Source of the DNA: Aequorivita viscosa
GTDB taxonomy: Bacteria; Bacteroidota; Bacteroidia; Flavobacteriales; Flavobacteriaceae
Assembly: GCF_900106795.1 (NCBI RefSeq)
Contig: NZ_FNNS01000015.1
Span: 1-64,000 of the forward strand
DNA: 64,000 nucleotides
Direction: 5' to 3'
In this document: positions 61,384 through 64,000 of the stretch, piece by piece
Position numbering within the stretch: the stretch's first letter is position 1
Layout: every line of letters starts with the position of its first letter
Program-made: the position numbers and the translations under genes
Notes under the pieces: model-generated
What the model was told of the DNA's origin: nothing
What the model saw: only the letters and a program-made list of their open reading frames with translations
Databases searched by the model: none

Positions 61384-62703
61384 ATGAAAAAATATTTCAT
61401 TCTTTTCGTATTCGCACTTCTCTTGTCGCAATTGAGCTTCTCTCAAGATTTCAACAATAATAAACTGGATAGTTATTTTGATGCACTTGAAGCGAACGAC
61501 AAGTTTATGGGCAGCGTTGCCGTATCACAAAATGGTAAAATTCTTTACACAAGAGCAGTAGGTTTTGCAGCTGTTGAAAATGAAATAAATGCAGATGTAA
61601 ACACAAAATACCGAATAGGATCTATCTCCAAAACCTTTACTGCCGTAATGATTTTAAAAGCTATAGAAGCTGGTAAATTAGAACTTACACAGACTATCGA
61701 TACCTTTTTCCCGGCAATAGCCAATGCTAGTAAAATAAACATAGCACAGTTGCTTTACCATAGAAGTGGGATTCATAGCTTTACAAATAATGAAGATTAT
61801 TTAACTTGGAATACTTAGGCGAAATCTGAACAAGAAATGATGGATATCATCATAAAAGGTGGCAGCGATTTTGAACCTGGAAGTAAATCAGAGTATAGTA
61901 ATTCTAATTATGTGCTTCTTTCCTATATCCTAGAAAAGACCTTTAAAAAACCGTTTGCTGAAATTTTTAAAAAATATATTACCCAACCATTGGGGTTAAA
62001 AAACACATATTTGGGTCGTAAAATTGATGTAAGCAATAATGAAAGTCAATCGTACAGATGGATGGGAAACTGGAGGCAAGAGCCCGAAACTGATACTTCA
62101 ATACCGCTGGGTGCTGGTGGAATAGTTTCAACACCGAGTGATCTTGTAAAATTTAGTGACGCTTTGTTTGGAGGAAAAGTTATTAAGGAAGAAAGCCTAA
62201 AGCATATGGAAACTTTAAAGGAAGATTATGGAATGGGGCTTTTTCAATTTCCATTTGGAACGAAACTTGGGTTTGGACACACTGGCGGTATAGACGGATT
62301 TACTTCAGTTTTAATTCATTTTAAAGATGAGAACATTTCGTATACTTTAACTTCAAATGGAACAAATTTTAGTAACAATGATATTTCAATTGCTGTATTA
62401 AGTGCTGTTTTCAATGAACCTTACAAATTGCCAGAATTCACTTCATTTGCACTTACTTCTGAAGATTTAGATAAGTATTTGGGCGTGTATTCATCTTCTC
62501 AAATTCCATTAAAAATTACGATTACGAAGGAAAATACTACTTTAATTGGGCAAGCTACAGGACAACCTTCTTTTCCGTTGGAGGCAACTGAAACAGACAT
62601 ATTTAAATTTGATGCCGCTGGTGTAGTTTTAGAGTTTAATCCTTCAGAAGAAATCATGGTGCTGAAACAAGGTGGAGGTGAATTTACCTTTAAAAAGGAT
62701 TAG
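61384..62703 (+). pseudogene. Serine beta-lactamase-like hydrolase interrupted by one in-frame TAG
   Basis: One continuous frame of 439 codons is broken only by TAG at 61816-61818 (codon 145). The first part has a signal peptide (ending SQLSFSQ) and the SxxK motif, S80 to K83 in GSISKTF. The second part has the YxN motif Y171-S-N173 (SEYSNSNY) and HTGG near residue 300, so every catalytic motif of the class C beta-lactamase/PBP-like family survives. The break is a single codon with no other decay, so the inactivation is recent, a sequencing error, or the codon is read through. Confidence 0.85.
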
Positions 62704-62912
62704 CTTTTAGAGGCTATAATGCTGTTTTTTCGCTTTATAACCTAGATAATATTTCGCTAAAACAAACCAAATAATATTCCTATTTTTGCGCTCGCAATAA
62801 GTAGCTGAATTAGAACAATTACCAATTGTTGAAGCAATTCGGCTTCTTAAATTATAATTAAACAGACATTCCATCAAATATTTTGTTGAGCGGAGTAGCA
62901 TGTAAAACTAAT

Positions 62913-63524
62913 ATGGGCCTAAAAAAAGCATCCGCAATTATTATTCTTATTTTATTGATAGACCAAATTTCAAAAGTCTACATCAAAACCCATTTTATGT
63001 TGGGTGAAGAAATTCGGGTTTTTGATTGGTTCCGTATTCTTTTCGTCGAAAATGAAGGAATGGCTTGGGGTGCTAAAATTCCGGGAACACACGGAAAACT
63101 TATTCTCACCCTTTTCAGGATTGTGGCCATTGGCGGAATAGGTTATTGGCTTTGGGATTCAATTAGAAACCAAGCTCCTCGAATTTTAGTTATCTCTATT
63201 GCCTTTATTTTCGCAGGTGCAATGGGAAATATTATCGATTCAGTTTTCTACGGAATTATTTTTGACGACAGCTATAGGCAAGTAGCTACATTGTTTCCAG
63301 AAGCTGGTGGATACGGTACTTTATTCCACGGAAAGGTAGTAGATATGCTGTATTTTCCATTGTATGGCGGTAAGTTACCAGAATGGATTCCATTTTGGGG
63401 CGGAGAGTATTTTACCTTTTTCGATCCTGTTTTTAATGTTGCAGATTCCGCAATTAGCGTGGGAGTAGGACTCTTATTACTCTTTAATAAGAAGGCATTT
63501 CCAAAAAAAGAACAGTCTGAATAA
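62913..63524 (+). CDS. lspA: Lipoprotein signal peptidase (signal peptidase II)
   Basis: A 204-residue aspartic protease of the inner membrane that removes lipoprotein signal peptides after lipidation. Four membrane helices and the conserved blocks are visible: LIDQISKVYIK, FVENEGMAWG, AMGNIIDSVFYG and VFNVADSAIS, the last two each giving one of the catalytic Asp residues. An insertion of about 40 residues between them (PEAGGYGTLF to GGEYFTFF) is usual in Bacteroidota. The frame extends to TTG 62883, but ATG 62913 gives the normal start. A TATTTTTG box at 62781-62788 could be part of its promoter. Confidence 0.94.
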   Translation: MGLKKASAIIILILLIDQISKVYIKTHFMLGEEIRVFDWFRILFVENEGMAWGAKIPGTHGKLILTLFRIVAIGGIGYWLWDSIRNQAPRILVISIAFIFAGAMGNIIDSVFYGIIFDDSYRQVATLFPEAGGYGTLFHGKVVDMLYFPLYGGKLPEWIPFWGGEYFTFFDPVFNVADSAISVGVGLLLLFNKKAFPKKEQSE

Positions 63525-63558
63525 TTGAATAAACTTCAATCCTGTTACTTACATCGAA

Positions 63559-63981
63559 TTAACCTGTAGGCGCAAGAAGATTGAATGGATAAAATGGCAA
63601 ATTCCGAAGTATCCAATATAGAATAGCCAATCCGAAATAACCGAAAATAAAAACTTTACTGTAAAAAAGGAGCAGTCTATAACTAGTGCCAAATATCCAA
63701 TTGGCGGCGGTAATTCCTACGCCATAAACCATAATTGGAATTGTTAAAACCATCAATGGGTTAAACCGAAAAGCTCCAATAATATCGCCGTGTAATAACA
63801 AATGAATCGCTCTTTGTGATCCACAACCTGGGCAATAAAACCCAGTGAAATAGTACATAGGACAGGGTATAAAGAAGCTTGTTGAGGGATTTATAAAATA
63901 ATAAACAAGAATAAACCCCCCAAGCAGTAATGCAATGAGGGCTATTTTCCAAAGCTTAGTTCTATCCTGCCACAGCTCCAC
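63559..63981 (-). CDS. DUF2752 membrane protein
   Basis: A 140-residue membrane protein with three or four hydrophobic segments and the DUF2752 signature CPMYYFTGFYCPGCGSQRA near residues 40-58, followed by HLLLHGDIIGAFRFNPLM. The cysteine-rich loop may bind a metal or thiol partner; the function of the family is not known. The start is GTG at 63981: a TAG lies directly upstream in frame and there is no ATG before the signature. It converges with lspA, with 34 bases between the stops. Confidence 0.8.
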   Translation of the reverse strand: MELWQDRTKLWKIALIALLLGGFILVYYFINPSTSFFIPCPMYYFTGFYCPGCGSQRAIHLLLHGDIIGAFRFNPLMVLTIPIMVYGVGITAANWIFGTSYRLLLFYSKVFIFGYFGLAILYWILRNLPFYPFNLLAPTG

Positions 63982-64000
63982 CTAAACTAAATATTACTGT

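Overview
The window is chromosomal DNA from a member of the Bacteroidota, most likely family Flavobacteriaceae. The evidence is low G+C coding sequence, promoters of the form TTG-N19-TAnnTTTG, a type IX secretion (T9SS) C-terminal sorting domain, Bacteroidota-type ribosomal protein, polA and lspA genes, and a complete flexirubin-type pigment locus. The species cannot be fixed from sequence reading alone.

Layout. (1) 1-8130: a housekeeping block (rplM-rpsI, rpsB-tsf, and polA on the other strand) flanked by two inverted, diverged copies of an IS982-family insertion sequence; the left copy is cut by the window edge. Between polA and the right IS lie two tandem copies of an unrecognised structured, terminator-ended RNA-like element. 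(2) 8238-14875: a cyanophycin block with isoaspartyl peptidase, cyanophycinase and cyanophycin synthetase, followed by a lipoprotein esterase and an exported glycosylasparaginase-type Ntn hydrolase. (3) 15204-24300: a membrane metallophosphoesterase, a thioredoxin-fold protein without its CxxC, two tandem paralogous surface proteins, a polysaccharide deacetylase, a DUF2723 membrane protein and tRNA-Gln(UUG). (4) 24300-27913: a gene-poor stretch with an 11-bp tandem repeat, a decayed membrane-protein remnant and a large T9SS-secreted protein. (5) 28064-61324: a 33-kb flexirubin (aryl polyene plus dialkylresorcinol) biosynthesis and export locus. (6) 61384-63981: a serine hydrolase broken by one in-frame TAG, lspA and a DUF2752 protein.

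How the pigment genes appear to work together. A tyrosine ammonia-lyase makes 4-coumarate, which a phenylacetate-CoA-ligase-like enzyme can activate. Two acyl carrier proteins, three complete ketosynthases, one ketosynthase-like protein without any catalytic residue, an N-terminal ketosynthase-like piece, a ketoreductase and three hotdog dehydratase-like proteins build the polyene. DarB and DarA make the dialkylresorcinol. An O-methyltransferase, a halogenase-like flavoprotein, a CrtI-like oxidoreductase and a cupin hydroxylase may decorate the product. Several acyltransferase-type proteins (LpxL-like, PlsC-like fused to an MMPL pump, BtrH-like, C45/Ntn type) are candidates for the final ester bond. 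An ABC exporter, LolA-like protein, lipoprotein and MMPL pump suggest delivery to the outer membrane. Almost all genes lie on the + strand, many overlapping by 1-11 bases.

The points most worth following are: the catalytic His and Glu of the dehydratases are split between different proteins; there are several competing candidates for the ester-forming enzyme; there are two fresh-looking gene breaks (a T6-tract frameshift in the cupin gene and an amber codon in the serine hydrolase); and there is a tandem structured RNA-like element next to polA.
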